The notes: generated by a model from the sequence alone, not told the origin. 64,000 nt of DNA from Alcanivorax sp. DP30 (GCF_009882945.1 NZ_WTUY01000004.1:735341-799340), one strand, 5' to 3'; positions 33,902 through 42,670 are shown, counted from the first letter of the stretch. Numbers and translations are program-made.

Positions 33902-35398
33902 ATGAGCCGTCGCCTGCCCCTGCTGATTAACGGTGAATTTGTCGCCAGTACCACTGACCAGTGGATCCCGGTGACTAATCCCGCCACCCAGGAAATTCTC
34001 TGTGAAGCACCGGCGGCCACAGCTGATGAAATGGAGCAGGCCATCGCCGCCGGCAAGGCCGCCTTTGAAAGCTGGAAGGAAGTGCCGGTGTCCGAGCGCG
34101 CCCGCCTGATGCTGCGCTACCAGGCGTTGCTGAAAGAACACCAGGAAGAGATCGCCGAGATCCTAAGCCAGGAGACCGGCAAGACCTTCGAGGATGCCAA
34201 GGGCGACGTGTGGCGCGGTATCGAAGTGGCAGAGCAGGCCGCCAATATCGCCTCCCTGATGATGGGCGAAACCGTGGAGAATGTGGCACGCAGCATCGAC
34301 ACCCATTCCTGGACACAGCCCCTGGGCGTGTGTGCCGGTATTACCCCGTTCAACTTTCCGGCCATGATTCCCCTGTGGATGTTCCCGCTGGCCATCGCCG
34401 CCGGCAATACCTTTGTACTCAAGCCCTCCGAGCAGGACCCCATGACCCCCAACCGTCTGGTGGAACTGTTCCTGGAAGCGGGTGCGCCTCCCGGCGTGCT
34501 GCAGCTGGTCCACGGTGGCAAGGAACAGGTGGATACCCTGCTCACGCATCCAGACATCAAGGCGGTCTCCTTCGTGGGCTCCGTGCCGGTGGGGCAGCAC
34601 GTTTATCGCACCGCCACCGATCACATGAAGCGCGCCCAGTGTTTTGCCGGTGCCAAGAACCACATGGTGATCATGCCGGATGCCAACAAGGATCAGGTGA
34701 TCAACAGTCTGGTTGGCGCGTCCTGTGGTGCTGCCGGCCAGCGCTGCATGGCCATCAGCGTGGCGGTGTTCGTGGGCGATTCAAAAGCATGGATCGATGA
34801 ACTGAAAGACGAATTCGCCAAGATTCGCCCCGGCGCCTGGAATGATCCGCAAGCTGCCTACGGCCCGCAGATCAGCCCCCAGGCCAAACAGCGTGTGCTG
34901 ACCCTGATCAAACAGGGCAAGGAAGAGGGCGCCACCTGTTTGCTGGATGGCTCTGACTGCACCGTGGACGGTCTGCCCGATGGCAACTGGGTCGGCCCGA
35001 CGCTGTTCTCTGATGTGACACCGGAGATGTCCATCTACAAGGAAGAAATCTTTGGTCCGGTGTTGTGCTGCGTCACCGTGGATTCTTTGGAAGATGCATT
35101 GCGGCTGGTGAACAACAGCCCCTATGGCAACGGCACTTCCATCTTCACCGCCAGCGGCGCGGCGGCGCGCAAATATCAGCACGAAGTGGAAGTGGGGCAG
35201 GTGGGTATCAATGTGCCGATTCCGGTGCCGCTGCCGTTCTTCAGCTTCACCGGCTGGAAAGGCTCGTTCTACGGCGATCAGCATGCCTACGGCAAACAGG
35301 CGGTGCGTTTCTACACCGAAACCAAGACCGTCACCAGCCGCTGGTTTGAAGACGACATCCCGGCCAGCGGTCCGAACATGAGTATTCACCTGAAATAA
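33902..35398 (+). CDS. mmsA: CoA-acylating methylmalonate-semialdehyde dehydrogenase
   Basis: A 498-residue aldehyde dehydrogenase that oxidises (methyl)malonate semialdehyde to propionyl- or acetyl-CoA with NAD+ and CoA. The catalytic cysteine lies in the diagnostic [16 protein letters not shown] (Cys ~282), with [12 protein letters not shown] for NAD binding and the C-terminal [22 protein letters not shown] 33902 has GGAGAG upstream. It opens the valine catabolic gene set with an acyl-CoA dehydrogenase and mmsB downstream on the same strand. Confidence 0.95.
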   Translation: MSRRLPLLINGEFVASTTDQWIPVTNPATQEILCEAPAATADEMEQAIAAGKAAFESWKEVPVSERARLMLRYQALLKEHQEEIAEILSQETGKTFEDAKGDVWRGIEVAEQAANIASLMMGETVENVARSIDTHSWTQPLGVCAGITPFNFPAMIPLWMFPLAIAAGNTFVLKPSEQDPMTPNRLVELFLEAGAPPGVLQLVHGGKEQVDTLLTHPDIKAVSFVGSVPVGQHVYRTATDHMKRAQCFAGAKNHMVIMPDANKDQVINSLVGASCGAAGQRCMAISVAVFVGDSKAWIDELKDEFAKIRPGAWNDPQAAYGPQISPQAKQRVLTLIKQGKEEGATCLLDGSDCTVDGLPDGNWVGPTLFSDVTPEMSIYKEEIFGPVLCCVTVDSLEDALRLVNNSPYGNGTSIFTASGAAARKYQHEVEVGQVGINVPIPVPLPFFSFTGWKGSFYGDQHAYGKQAVRFYTETKTVTSRWFEDDIPASGPNMSIHLK

Positions 35399-35465
35399 CT
35401 GCGGGCGGAAATTCTTGGGGGAAATGTCTGTAAGGGCATTTCCCTTTTAGAGGCGGATGCATTTC

Positions 35466-35530
35466 CGTAGGAGCGTCGCTTGCGGCGCGATAATGAACGC
35501 GGGTATCGCGCCGCAAGCGACGCTCCTACG
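35466..35530. repeat. Inverted REP pair (REPIN) between mmsA and acyl-CoA dehydrogenase
   Basis: A perfect 27-bp inverted repeat (35466-35492 with 35504-35530) around an 11-base spacer. Each arm starts with a GTAG head (CGTAGGAGCGTCGCT) followed by a GC-rich palindrome, the known architecture of paired REPs mobilised by RAYT transposases. It lies within the presumed mms operon. Confidence 0.85.
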
Positions 35531-35573
35531 GCGAAAATGGTAAGTGAATACACGATCTTGAAGGGATCAAACC

Positions 35574-36725
35574 GTGGACTTTTCTTTTACTGAAGAACAG
35601 ATCGCCTTTCGCGAAACGGCACGACAGTTTTCTGAAAAAGAACTGGCGCCGTTTGCTGCCGAATGGGATGCAAAAAGTATTTTCCCCAAAGATGCCATCC
35701 GCAAGGCCGGTGAACTGGGTTTCTGTTCTCTGTACTGCGATGAAGAGCACGGTGGCATGGGGTTGTCACGGCTGGATGCGGCGCTGATCTTCGAGCAGCT
35801 GTCGCAGGGCTGCACTTCCACGACGGCGTTCATCACCATTCACAACATGGCCACCTGGATGCTCACCCGTTTCGGCAACGATGCCACGCGAGCGCGTTGG
35901 GCGGATGATCTATTGGGTGGAAAAAAACTGGCGTCGTACTGCCTGACAGAACCCAATGCCGGTTCCGATGCGGCGTCATTGTCCACCACCGCCAAAAAAG
36001 ACGGCGACAGCTATGTGCTCAACGGTGCCAAGGCATTTATCTCCGGCGCCGGTGATACCGATGTGCTGGTACTGATGGCGCGCACGGGCGGGCAGGGCGC
36101 CGGTGGAATTTCCTGCTTTGCCGTGCCTGCGAACACCCCGGGTGTTTCCTACGGCCGGAACGAAGACAAGATGGGTTGGAAAAGTCAGCCCACCCGCGCG
36201 GTGATCATGGAGGATGCGCGCATCCCTGCCGAATGCCTGATGGGTGAAGAAGGGCAGGGCTTCAAGATCGCTATGGCAGGATTGGATGGAGGGCGCATCA
36301 ATATTGCCAGCTGCTCCCTGGGGGTCGCCCAGGCCGCTTTAAAACAGGCACAGCAATACGTGCAGGAACGTAAACAGTTTGGTCAGGCCATCAGCGATTT
36401 CCAGACCGTGCAATTCACCCTGGCCGACATGGCCACCGAACTGATCGCGGCGCAGCAGATGGTGCGACTGGCCGCCTGGAAACTGGATCAGAATCACGGC
36501 GACAAGAGCATGCTCTGCGCCATGGCCAAGCGGATGGCGACGGATCTGTGTTTCAACGTCTGTAACCAGGCGCTGCAACTCCATGGTGGCTATGGCTACA
36601 TTCGCGAGTATCCCTTGGAGCGTTACCTGCGTGATGCGCGGGTACACCAGATTCTTGAAGGCACCAACGAAATCATGCGCGTAATCATCGCGCGCAATGT
36701 GCTCAAGGATTTGTCGTTTTTGTAA
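35574..36725 (+). CDS. Acyl-CoA dehydrogenase (isobutyryl-CoA dehydrogenase of valine breakdown)
   Basis: A 383-residue FAD enzyme. Signatures are CLTEPNAGSDAASLSTTA (residues ~120-137), the central beta domain, and QALQLHGGYGYIREYPLERYLRDARV with the catalytic glutamate in LEGTNEIMRVIIAR. Start is GTG with GAAGGGA upstream. Placement between mmsA and mmsB indicates the isobutyryl-CoA to methacrylyl-CoA step, by context rather than by substrate residues. The overall family call is certain. Confidence 0.88.
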   Translation: MDFSFTEEQIAFRETARQFSEKELAPFAAEWDAKSIFPKDAIRKAGELGFCSLYCDEEHGGMGLSRLDAALIFEQLSQGCTSTTAFITIHNMATWMLTRFGNDATRARWADDLLGGKKLASYCLTEPNAGSDAASLSTTAKKDGDSYVLNGAKAFISGAGDTDVLVLMARTGGQGAGGISCFAVPANTPGVSYGRNEDKMGWKSQPTRAVIMEDARIPAECLMGEEGQGFKIAMAGLDGGRINIASCSLGVAQAALKQAQQYVQERKQFGQAISDFQTVQFTLADMATELIAAQQMVRLAAWKLDQNHGDKSMLCAMAKRMATDLCFNVCNQALQLHGGYGYIREYPLERYLRDARVHQILEGTNEIMRVIIARNVLKDLSFL

Positions 36726-36732
36726 AGAAAAA

Positions 36733-36815
36733 GTCGGACGTCGAAGGTCGGACGTCGAACGACAAGGAAATCCAGAATGGGTTTAGCGTCTGACTTCCGA
36801 CGTCAGACATCCGAC
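36733..36815. repeat. Heptad inverted element, GTCNGAC arms, acyl-CoA dehydrogenase to mmsB
   Basis: Left arm 36733-36761 (GTCGGAC, GTCGAAG, GTCGGAC, GTCGAAC) and right arm 36785-36815 (read in reverse: GTCGGAT, GTCTGAC, GTCGGAA, GTCAGAC). The short core is ~23 bp. It begins 7 bases after the acyl-CoA dehydrogenase stop. Confidence 0.75.
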
Positions 36816-36870
36816 CCGTCTCTAAACGCACAACAATATCCGCTCGGGAAAGCGGCATGGAGAGACAATC

Positions 36871-37764
36871 ATGAAAATCGGATTCTTCGGTGTCGGTCAC
36901 ATGGGTGGCCCCATGGCCGCCAATCTGGTCAAGGCCGGTCATGAGGTAACGGCATTTGATCTGGTGCCCGCCTTGTTGGCGGCCGCAGTGAATGATGGCG
37001 TCAAGGCTGCCGAGAGTGCCGCTGAAGCGGTGCAGGGGGCGGACGTGATCGTGAGCATGCTGCCATCGGCGGGGGCGGTGCGTGGCCTGTACCTTGGCGA
37101 CAGTGGCGTCCTGCAACACATCGATAAAAGCGCCCTGATTATCGACTGCTCCACCATCGATGCGGATACCGCCCGGGATGTGGCCGGTATCGCGAAAGAG
37201 CAGGGCAGGGAGATGATCGATGCGCCGGTGTCCGGTGGTGTCGGCGGTGCCAAGGCCGGCACGCTAACCTTTATCTGTGGCGGTGAAGAAGGCGCCATCG
37301 AACGCGCCCGCCCGGTGCTGGAATGCATGGGCGCCCAGGTTTTCCGCGCCGGCGACAACGGCGCAGGCCAGCTGGCAAAGATCTGCAACAACATGCTGCT
37401 GGCCATTCACATGATCGGCACCGCCGAAGCGCTGCAAATGGGCGCGGATCATGGTCTGGATCCGGCCGTCCTCTCCGAGATCATGAAAGCCAGCTCTGGC
37501 GATAACTGGTCCCTGGACAAGTACAACCCCTGGCCAGGCGTCATGGAAAACGTGCCGTCGTCAAAAGATTATGAGGGTGGCTTCGCCGTAAAACTCATGA
37601 ACAAGGATCTGGGTCTGGCCCTGCAGGCTGCGCTCAGCACCCAGTCCGCCACCCCCATGGGCAACCTGGCCAAATCCCTGTATGCCGCGCATGGCAACCA
37701 TGGCTATTCGGACAAGGATTTTTCCAGTATCCAGCGCTTCTTCCGCCACAAAGAAAGCAATTAA
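36871..37764 (+). CDS. mmsB: 3-hydroxyisobutyrate dehydrogenase
   Basis: A 297-residue NAD-dependent beta-hydroxyacid dehydrogenase converting 3-hydroxyisobutyrate to methylmalonate semialdehyde, the substrate of MmsA. The Rossmann motif is GFFGVGHMGGPMAANLVKAGH (residues ~4-24), the substrate-binding MIDAPVSGGVGGAKAGTL and the catalytic Lys segment GAGQLAKICNNM follow. It completes the mms gene set. A solo AT-rich heptad arm begins at its stop. Confidence 0.95.
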   Translation: MKIGFFGVGHMGGPMAANLVKAGHEVTAFDLVPALLAAAVNDGVKAAESAAEAVQGADVIVSMLPSAGAVRGLYLGDSGVLQHIDKSALIIDCSTIDADTARDVAGIAKEQGREMIDAPVSGGVGGAKAGTLTFICGGEEGAIERARPVLECMGAQVFRAGDNGAGQLAKICNNMLLAIHMIGTAEALQMGADHGLDPAVLSEIMKASSGDNWSLDKYNPWPGVMENVPSSKDYEGGFAVKLMNKDLGLALQAALSTQSATPMGNLAKSLYAAHGNHGYSDKDFSSIQRFFRHKESN

Positions 37765-37765
37765 T

Positions 37766-37792
37766 AATGAAAAATTAATAGTTAATAACGAA
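37766..37792. repeat. Solo AT-rich heptad arm after mmsB
   Basis: AATGAAAAATTAATAGTTAA-type sequence, closely matching one arm of the element at 1986-2150, starts right after the mmsB stop. No complementary second arm is visible before the convergent gene's stop at 37858, so this copy is truncated or half-size. Confidence 0.6.
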
Positions 37793-37857
37793 AGCAAAAG
37801 GCTGCGCACATGACGGTCAGGTGTATGGCGAACAATTAACCTCTGATGTGATAAGGG

Positions 37858-38295
37858 TTACTGATAGAGCTTTTCAAAAGTCGCGGCGCTGAAACCATTC
37901 ATGCGCTTTTTGCCAACCAGAATAATGGGCACTCCCTTCCCGTTCAGCTTCTCAAAGCCGGCTTTTCCTGCCTGGCTGGTTTCAACATCGTATTCGGTAA
38001 AGTCAATGTTGTTGGCTTCAAAATAACGCCTTGCCTTTGTGCACACACCACACCAGCTGGCGGAGTACATGACAACTCGATGGCGTTTATCAGAGGAGGG
38101 GAGATCAACAGAGAGGCTGTCGTAGGTGACGCTTTCGAAGGTGTTGATTTTGAGCTTCAAACTCTCCGAAGCATGCGCTTCGGAAGGGGAGTCAGAAAAG
38201 TGAACATTGCCCTGATCGTCTACCCACCGGTAAATGCCGGATGACCACGCAACGGCACACAGGCAAAGCATTAACAGCGAAAGCAGAGCCTTCAT
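37858..38295 (-). CDS. Secreted DUF4124-glutaredoxin-like protein
   Basis: A 145-residue protein with a signal peptide (to about residue 19, SSG), a DUF4124 segment (IYRWVDDQGNVHFSDSPSE, residues ~21-39) and a C-terminal glutaredoxin-like domain with the redox motif CGVC in YSASWCGVCTKARRYF. Fusion of DUF4124 with glutaredoxin is known in gammaproteobacteria; the role is probably periplasmic thiol chemistry. ATG 38295 has AAGGAAC upstream. Two tiny frames precede it on the same strand (see findings). Confidence 0.75.
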   Translation of the reverse strand: MKALLSLLMLCLCAVAWSSGIYRWVDDQGNVHFSDSPSEAHASESLKLKINTFESVTYDSLSVDLPSSDKRHRVVMYSASWCGVCTKARRYFEANNIDFTEYDVETSQAGKAGFEKLNGKGVPIILVGKKRMNGFSAATFEKLYQ

Positions 38296-38405
38296 GGTTG
38301 TTCCTTCTGATTTTCCAGTCGGCAGGGCGGGCCATGCCATTGATCTCGGTTGCGATATTGTTTCACGTATCCAGCAATCACCGCAGCGTACCCTTTCAAT
38401 TTCAT
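38292..38405 (-). CDS. Possible 37-residue ORF overlapping the glutaredoxin-like start
   Basis: Starts MKLKGYAAVIAGYVKQYRNR and stops at a TGA that shares ATGA with the start of the glutaredoxin-like gene. AGGG precedes its ATG. It has no family I recognise. Translational coupling to the downstream gene is the main argument; it may be chance. Confidence 0.25.
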   Translation of the reverse strand: MKLKGYAAVIAGYVKQYRNRDQWHGPPCRLENQKEQP

Positions 38406-38412
38406 TGCCCTG

Positions 38413-38559
38413 TCAGGATGGGGGAGACCACATCTCAAAAAAGCTGTTTATCCTGGCCTTGTGCGAGTTGATGGTGTCGTAAATGGCTTCAACCATGTCA
38501 CCGATCTGTTTATCACACTCGCAGCCCGAAGGGCGATTGCATGGTAGTAAGACATACAT
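38413..38559 (-). CDS. Possible 48-residue ORF beside the attC-like site
   Basis: Starts MYVLLPCNRPSGCECDKQIG and ends FFEMWSPPS. GGAAG sits only 2 bases before the ATG, too close for a good ribosome site. It begins 10 bases beyond the attC-like site and could be the 5' part of a neighbouring cassette gene or noise. No family recognised. Confidence 0.22.
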   Translation of the reverse strand: MYVLLPCNRPSGCECDKQIGDMVEAIYDTINSHKARINSFFEMWSPPS

Positions 38560-38568
38560 TCTTCCACA

Positions 38569-38640
38569 CGCTAACGCCCGCATTTGCGGCTGGTTTGGAG
38601 CGCAGCGGAAAGCCAGTCCGACAACATGCGCTTGTTAGCC
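38569..38640 (-). other. attC-like integron recombination site
   Basis: Read on the minus strand: GGCTAACAAGCGCAT at the start and ATGCGGGCGTTAGC at the end, enclosing an inner imperfect stem (GGACTGGCTTTCC with CCAAACCAGCC). This is the architecture of an attC site (R''-L''...L'-R' with AAC/GTT core triplets), 72 bp long. It starts inside the stop codon of the AT-rich gene, as gene-cassette attC sites usually do. No integrase gene is in the window. Confidence 0.62.
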
Positions 38641-39240
38641 ATTGACCTCTACTATGGGTAAAAACCTAGAGCTCGCTATACCAACACCACTTTGATATTT
38701 ATACGTTTTATAATCTATAGGACATTGCTTTAGATTTTCTGTTTCTAGGTATTGACGAACTCTATCCAAAACTGATGCATCAGTATCTTTTTCACTGGCA
38801 TTAGCCCCTAAGCCTGTAAACTCAGCTTCGCACTCTATTTCAAAGGGCACGCGTTCTGAGTACTCTTCGTCCCAATGAATATCACAAAGACCTTTCCAGT
38901 CTAGCTTAAATTTATTTCCCTTTCTTTGACCAATTACCAAGCGAGACTCGTAAATATTCTCATGTTCAAAAACGTAGAAATTGCCTTTTGGTTCTTTCCA
39001 CTCGTGGGTAGTATTCTCAAGCCCATGCCAATTTCTAATTGGTAGAATGAGTTCTTCAAGAGATGCACCTGGCTCCCAGCAATAATCATCAAACTCTTGC
39101 TCTTTTGCAGTTACGCTTACAGACCAAAAGAATTCGTGATCGAACTCTGAACCATATTTTTCAAACCAATATGGATCTTGGATAGACACAGATATCTTTG
39201 CTTTATAGATATCAAATTTACGGTCTCTAATTTTAAACAT
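38635..39240 (-). CDS. AT-rich hypothetical protein, probable integron cassette gene
   Basis: A 201-residue protein, starting MFKIRDRKFDIYKAKISVSI; a TTG four codons upstream is an alternative start. It is rich in Glu, Lys, Tyr and Trp with no signal peptide or membrane segment and no family I recognise. Its base composition is far more AT-rich than all neighbours. Its TAA stop is the first triplet of the attC-like core (GGCTAAC). Composition and position both indicate horizontal arrival as a mobile cassette. Function unknown. Confidence 0.7.
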   Translation of the reverse strand: MFKIRDRKFDIYKAKISVSIQDPYWFEKYGSEFDHEFFWSVSVTAKEQEFDDYCWEPGASLEELILPIRNWHGLENTTHEWKEPKGNFYVFEHENIYESRLVIGQRKGNKFKLDWKGLCDIHWDEEYSERVPFEIECEAEFTGLGANASEKDTDASVLDRVRQYLETENLKQCPIDYKTYKYQSGVGIASSRFLPIVEVNG

Positions 39241-39302
39241 TCGGTATCTCAATGTTTGTGTGGCTAGCAGCGTATTAATTAGAACGTTCCGTATAACCCG
39301 GT

Positions 39303-39404
39303 TCTATATAACTCCGGAACCGCAGTTGCTCCCCGTCCGATAAAATCCTGCCATATCAACAAGCTATGACGTAATGGCAAATTTCCTACACGGAGTTATA
39401 TAGA
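39303..39404. repeat. 102-bp inverted-repeat structure upstream of the AT-rich gene
   Basis: Perfect 14-bp ends (TCTATATAACTCCG and CGGAGTTATATAGA) with an inner dyad TGCCAT...ATGGCA. It lies in the otherwise empty ~310-bp stretch 39253-39564. It could be a miniature transposable element or a very degenerate attC (AAC/GTT core triplets are present) marking the other cassette boundary. Another ATAACTCC copy sits at ~39413. Confidence 0.5.
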
Positions 39405-39522
39405 CGCCTCCTGATAACTCCTGGCGGGCATTTCCGCATTCGATGACAGCAAAGTGCTTGATTATAAAGAGAATTGCAAAAGGAGAGGGTGGCAGGAGGA
39501 GGGGTTTCCGTTGAAAACAGAA

Positions 39523-39543
39523 AAGCCCGCACAGGGCGGGCTT
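39523..39543 (-). terminator. Terminator of the desaturase gene
   Basis: An 8-bp stem AAGCCCGC / GCGGGCTT with a 5-base loop. On the minus strand it is followed by TTCTGTTTTC, 20 bases after the desaturase stop. A standard rho-independent terminator. Confidence 0.8.
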
Positions 39544-39564
39544 CTGTTGGTGAGCGTTTGCTGA

Positions 39565-40635
39565 TCAGACGGCTTGCGGTTTGTCGTGCATGCGGTTGGC
39601 GCGGCGGAAGGTGCCCAGGTCGTTGAAGCGCACGCCGTTTTCCTTCAGCACCACATGGGCACGCTTGGCGGTCATCTGGCGAACATAGAAGGGATCGCGA
39701 ACCACGAAGTGGTGGATGGCGTGGGTGCTGCCGAAGTTGAAGCAGAACGCCTGCAGGGGCCACAGCCACCAGACATTGAGCACCTGGCACTGTTCGGTGA
39801 TTTTGCCGGGTTCGTTGTCGCCGTAGTAATGCATGTTGGACGAGATGAAGTGCAGGCAGAAGGTGCGCAGCATGTTGGGGGCGATCAGTACCACCACCAG
39901 CGGGGTGATCCAGGTGAACTGGGCGGTGACCACTTCCGGCCACGGGATGCTGATGCCGGCCACCCAGGCGGCGCCGTTGAGCAGGTGGTAGAGCACGAAG
40001 AAGTGCCAGATGGCGTGGACGATAACGCCCAACGGGTTGTAGCTCACCAGCCCGATCAGACGGAAGTTGCGAATGTCCTTGCGGGTGATGACGCCACGGC
40101 GGTAGAGCTTCACCGGTTCGGTCAGGTATTTCACCGCACGCAGATAGACGGCCAGCATATTGTCGCCCACCATGATCAGACGCTTGAGGCCCCATTTTTC
40201 GCCGTTGGTGATACCGCGCTCTTCCAGATCAGTTTCGCTGCCGGAGTGCTTGTGGTGATGGAAGTGCAGGTGACGGCGCACCCAGGGGTTGATGGTGGTG
40301 GGACGCCACAGGTACACGCCGAGCATCATCAGGTGATGGACCAGCTTGTTGTTCTTGAAGTACATCCAGTGAATCAGGTCGTGCTCCAGCTCATGCAGCA
40401 GGGAGGTCCAGAAGGCGGTGAGCAGGATTACCGCCCAGCCAGGCATGATGCCTTGCAGGTAGAGCACGGCGTTGAGGGTGCAGCCGGCAATAGCTATGGC
40501 AAAAATGCCGAAGCCGATGGCGTTCTGGTGCTTGAGCCAGCCGTGGCGTTGCCGTATATCATCACTGATGGCGATGATGTCGCGTTGAATCTTTTTATCT
40601 GTTGCGGACTTGCCGCGAGCAGGTGCTGTAGCCAT
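39565..40635 (-). CDS. Membrane fatty acid desaturase
   Basis: A 356-residue membrane di-iron enzyme. Three histidine clusters are present: HELEHDLIH (residues ~86-94), HLHFHHHKH (~122-130) and HAIHHF in GSTHAIHHFVV near residue 308, with four hydrophobic segments between. Family members introduce double bonds into acyl chains. The ATG at 40635 has GGAG upstream, and a long in-frame extension beyond it is non-coding. It is divergent from an AraC-type regulator, probably its controller, which could tie membrane fluidity to fatty acid or alkane supply. Confidence 0.85.
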   Translation of the reverse strand: MATAPARGKSATDKKIQRDIIAISDDIRQRHGWLKHQNAIGFGIFAIAIAGCTLNAVLYLQGIMPGWAVILLTAFWTSLLHELEHDLIHWMYFKNNKLVHHLMMLGVYLWRPTTINPWVRRHLHFHHHKHSGSETDLEERGITNGEKWGLKRLIMVGDNMLAVYLRAVKYLTEPVKLYRRGVITRKDIRNFRLIGLVSYNPLGVIVHAIWHFFVLYHLLNGAAWVAGISIPWPEVVTAQFTWITPLVVVLIAPNMLRTFCLHFISSNMHYYGDNEPGKITEQCQVLNVWWLWPLQAFCFNFGSTHAIHHFVVRDPFYVRQMTAKRAHVVLKENGVRFNDLGTFRRANRMHDKPQAV

Positions 40636-40727
40636 GGGAAATCTCCATTTCTCGATGGCAGTCACTGTAGGCGGGGCCGGCAAGGAAAACTCGGCTTTGC
40701 CCGCCAACCGTTTGACCGGGGACGCCA

Positions 40728-41720
40728 ATGTCAGAAAAAAAACAGGCGACAGCGCTGTTGATGGGGCCGCTTTTGCATTTGCTGCATGAGCGCGGCCTGG
40801 ATGGTGAGGCGATTTTGCGCCGTAATGGCCTGGATCCGCAGATGGTGCAGGACCCGGAGGCAAAGCTGGACGCGGCGGTATCCACGGCCTTGCTGGACGA
40901 TTGCCTGCAGGAGCTGGGCGATCCGGGCATGGCCATCGAAGTGGCTCGCCACGCGGAATACAGCACCTTCGGGGCACTGGGACTGGCGGTGGCGGCGGGC
41001 GGCGACCTGTATAGCGTACTTAACCGCATTACCCGGTTTCACCGGCTGATCAGTGATCTGGTGGTCACCGAGCTGGTGGCCGATGACGACAGTGTGGCCC
41101 TGCGCTTTACGTCCAATACGGATCATCAACCCCACCCCCAGGCCATTGCCTTTGTGATGGCCACCATCGTGCGCCTGCTGCGTATTCGTATTCACCGTGA
41201 TCACAACCCGGTGGCGGTCTCGGTGCCGGAATGGGTGGAAGAGGGATTGAAGCAGGCCCTGGCCCGTTATTGTCGCTGTGAAGTGGTGGTGGCGGAGCAT
41301 TACAGCCTGGCGTTTGACAAGCGCAATGCCCAAAAAATGCTGGCGGCCAGCGATATCCAGTTGGCGGCTATGCTGGATGCCACGCTGACCCAGCGGCTGG
41401 CCGATGCCGAGCCGGCCTCGCTGGCCAGCCGGTTAACCCTGTGGATCGAGCAGCGCCTGCCGGACGGGGAGCCGGCGCAATCGGAGGCGGCGGAGGAATG
41501 CTGCATGAGCACCCGCAGCCTGCAGCGGCGCTTGAGTGATGAGGGCTTGAGCTGGAAACAGCTGCTGGAAGACACCCGCAAGACGTTGGTGGAACGACAC
41601 CTGCGCACACCGGGGATGACGGTGACGCAGATGGCGTTCCTGTTGGGTTTTTCTGAAGTGAGCGCGTTTTCGCGGGCCTTCAAGAAATGGTACGGGGTGT
41701 CGCCCAGTCAATTCCGGTAG
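40728..41720 (+). CDS. AraC-family regulator (Arabinose_bd-like N-terminal domain)
   Basis: A 330-residue regulator with the long helical N-terminal domain seen in OruR/ArgR-type and fatty-acid-responsive AraC proteins (residues ~10-200) and a C-terminal HTH_18 with CCMSTRSLQRRLSDEGLSWK and MAFLLGFSEVSAFSRAFKKW. It is divergent from the desaturase gene with ~92 bp between, so it likely activates that gene and may sense a fatty acid derivative. The effector is not evident. Confidence 0.82.
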   Translation: MSEKKQATALLMGPLLHLLHERGLDGEAILRRNGLDPQMVQDPEAKLDAAVSTALLDDCLQELGDPGMAIEVARHAEYSTFGALGLAVAAGGDLYSVLNRITRFHRLISDLVVTELVADDDSVALRFTSNTDHQPHPQAIAFVMATIVRLLRIRIHRDHNPVAVSVPEWVEEGLKQALARYCRCEVVVAEHYSLAFDKRNAQKMLAASDIQLAAMLDATLTQRLADAEPASLASRLTLWIEQRLPDGEPAQSEAAEECCMSTRSLQRRLSDEGLSWKQLLEDTRKTLVERHLRTPGMTVTQMAFLLGFSEVSAFSRAFKKWYGVSPSQFR

Positions 41721-41737
41721 GCGGTACCGGGCAAGAC

Positions 41738-42670
41738 TCAGCTTGCCGCACCACCCTGCTGCACATGCTGTTCTGAAAAATCCCAAAGCCGTTTGGCCAC
41801 TGCTGGGTTGGCGGCTTCTTTGGAGCGACGAGCCGGGCGGCAGTGAGAGAAATAACCGCCGGCAATGTCTTCACTGTTGTCGTGGGTGGCACACATGACA
41901 CTGGTGGCGGCCCCCTGATTCGGCGTTTTGGTAAACGGGCTGGCAACCTTGAAGGCCAGCTGGGTGAGCCAGGAGCCATTGCCGAAACCGGTTGTTACCA
42001 GCGCACCGGGGTGGACGGCGCAGGCAGTGAGCCCCTTGGCGCCATAGCGCTGTTGCAGCTCCAGTGCCATCAGGGCGTTGCAGAGTTTGGCTTGCCCATA
42101 GGCATTGAAGGCGGTGACGGCGCCTTGTTTTCTGGAAACCAGCAGGTTGTCGAAGTCGAGCTTGAACGGGTATTTGTGCGACTCACTGGATACCACGACG
42201 ACTCGCGGTGCGGGCGCAAGAAGAAGGGTGTCGAGCAACTCCCTGCAGAGCAGGAAGTGACCGAGATGACAGACTGCCACGGTTCTTTCGATGCCTTCTT
42301 CCGTGAGGAGGTATTGCATCGACATGGAGCCTGCGTTGCAGATCAGGATATCCAGCTGCGGAATATCTTCGCGCTCTCGAATGCCGTGGGCACAGGCGCG
42401 CACACTGGCCGGTGATGCCAGATCCAGTAGTGCCAGCTCCACCTTGGCATGGGGATGGGCAAGGCGAATTCTGGACAGGGCCTGTTCGCCAAGTTCCGGG
42501 TTGCGACACGCAAGAATTACCTGGGCACCGGCGGCCGCCAGGGCGCGGGCCGTTTCAAAACCGATGCCACCATTCGCGCCGGTCACCAGCGCGATTTTGC
42601 CAGTCAGGTCCTTGCCTTCCAGAACCTGATCAGCCGTGCTGTTGCGATTGAACGTCCAATGGCCTTTCAT
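41738..42670 (-). CDS. Short-chain dehydrogenase (retinol dehydrogenase/WWOX-like)
   Basis: A 310-residue classical SDR. The cofactor motif is TGANGGIGFETARAL (residues ~30-44), CNAG (~111-114), and the catalytic pair YGQAK (Tyr ~191) with the serine in VVVSSESHKY. The long C-terminus is typical of retinol/lipid dehydrogenases. Its start overlaps the amidase stop region by 4 bases, so the two form an operon. The substrate is unknown, perhaps a long-chain alcohol or aldehyde. Confidence 0.82.
   Translation of the reverse strand: MKGHWTFNRNSTADQVLEGKDLTGKIALVTGANGGIGFETARALAAAGAQVILACRNPELGEQALSRIRLAHPHAKVELALLDLASPASVRACAHGIREREDIPQLDILICNAGSMSMQYLLTEEGIERTVAVCHLGHFLLCRELLDTLLLAPAPRVVVVSSESHKYPFKLDFDNLLVSRKQGAVTAFNAYGQAKLCNALMALELQQRYGAKGLTACAVHPGALVTTGFGNGSWLTQLAFKVASPFTKTPNQGAATSVMCATHDNSEDIAGGYFSHCRPARRSKEAANPAVAKRLWDFSEQHVQQGGAAS

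Noticed and set aside
37858-39564. Genomic island or prophage around the AT-rich gene
   Set aside because: Only one gene is compositionally unusual; there is no integrase, tRNA, phage gene or long direct repeat. A single cassette explains the data better.
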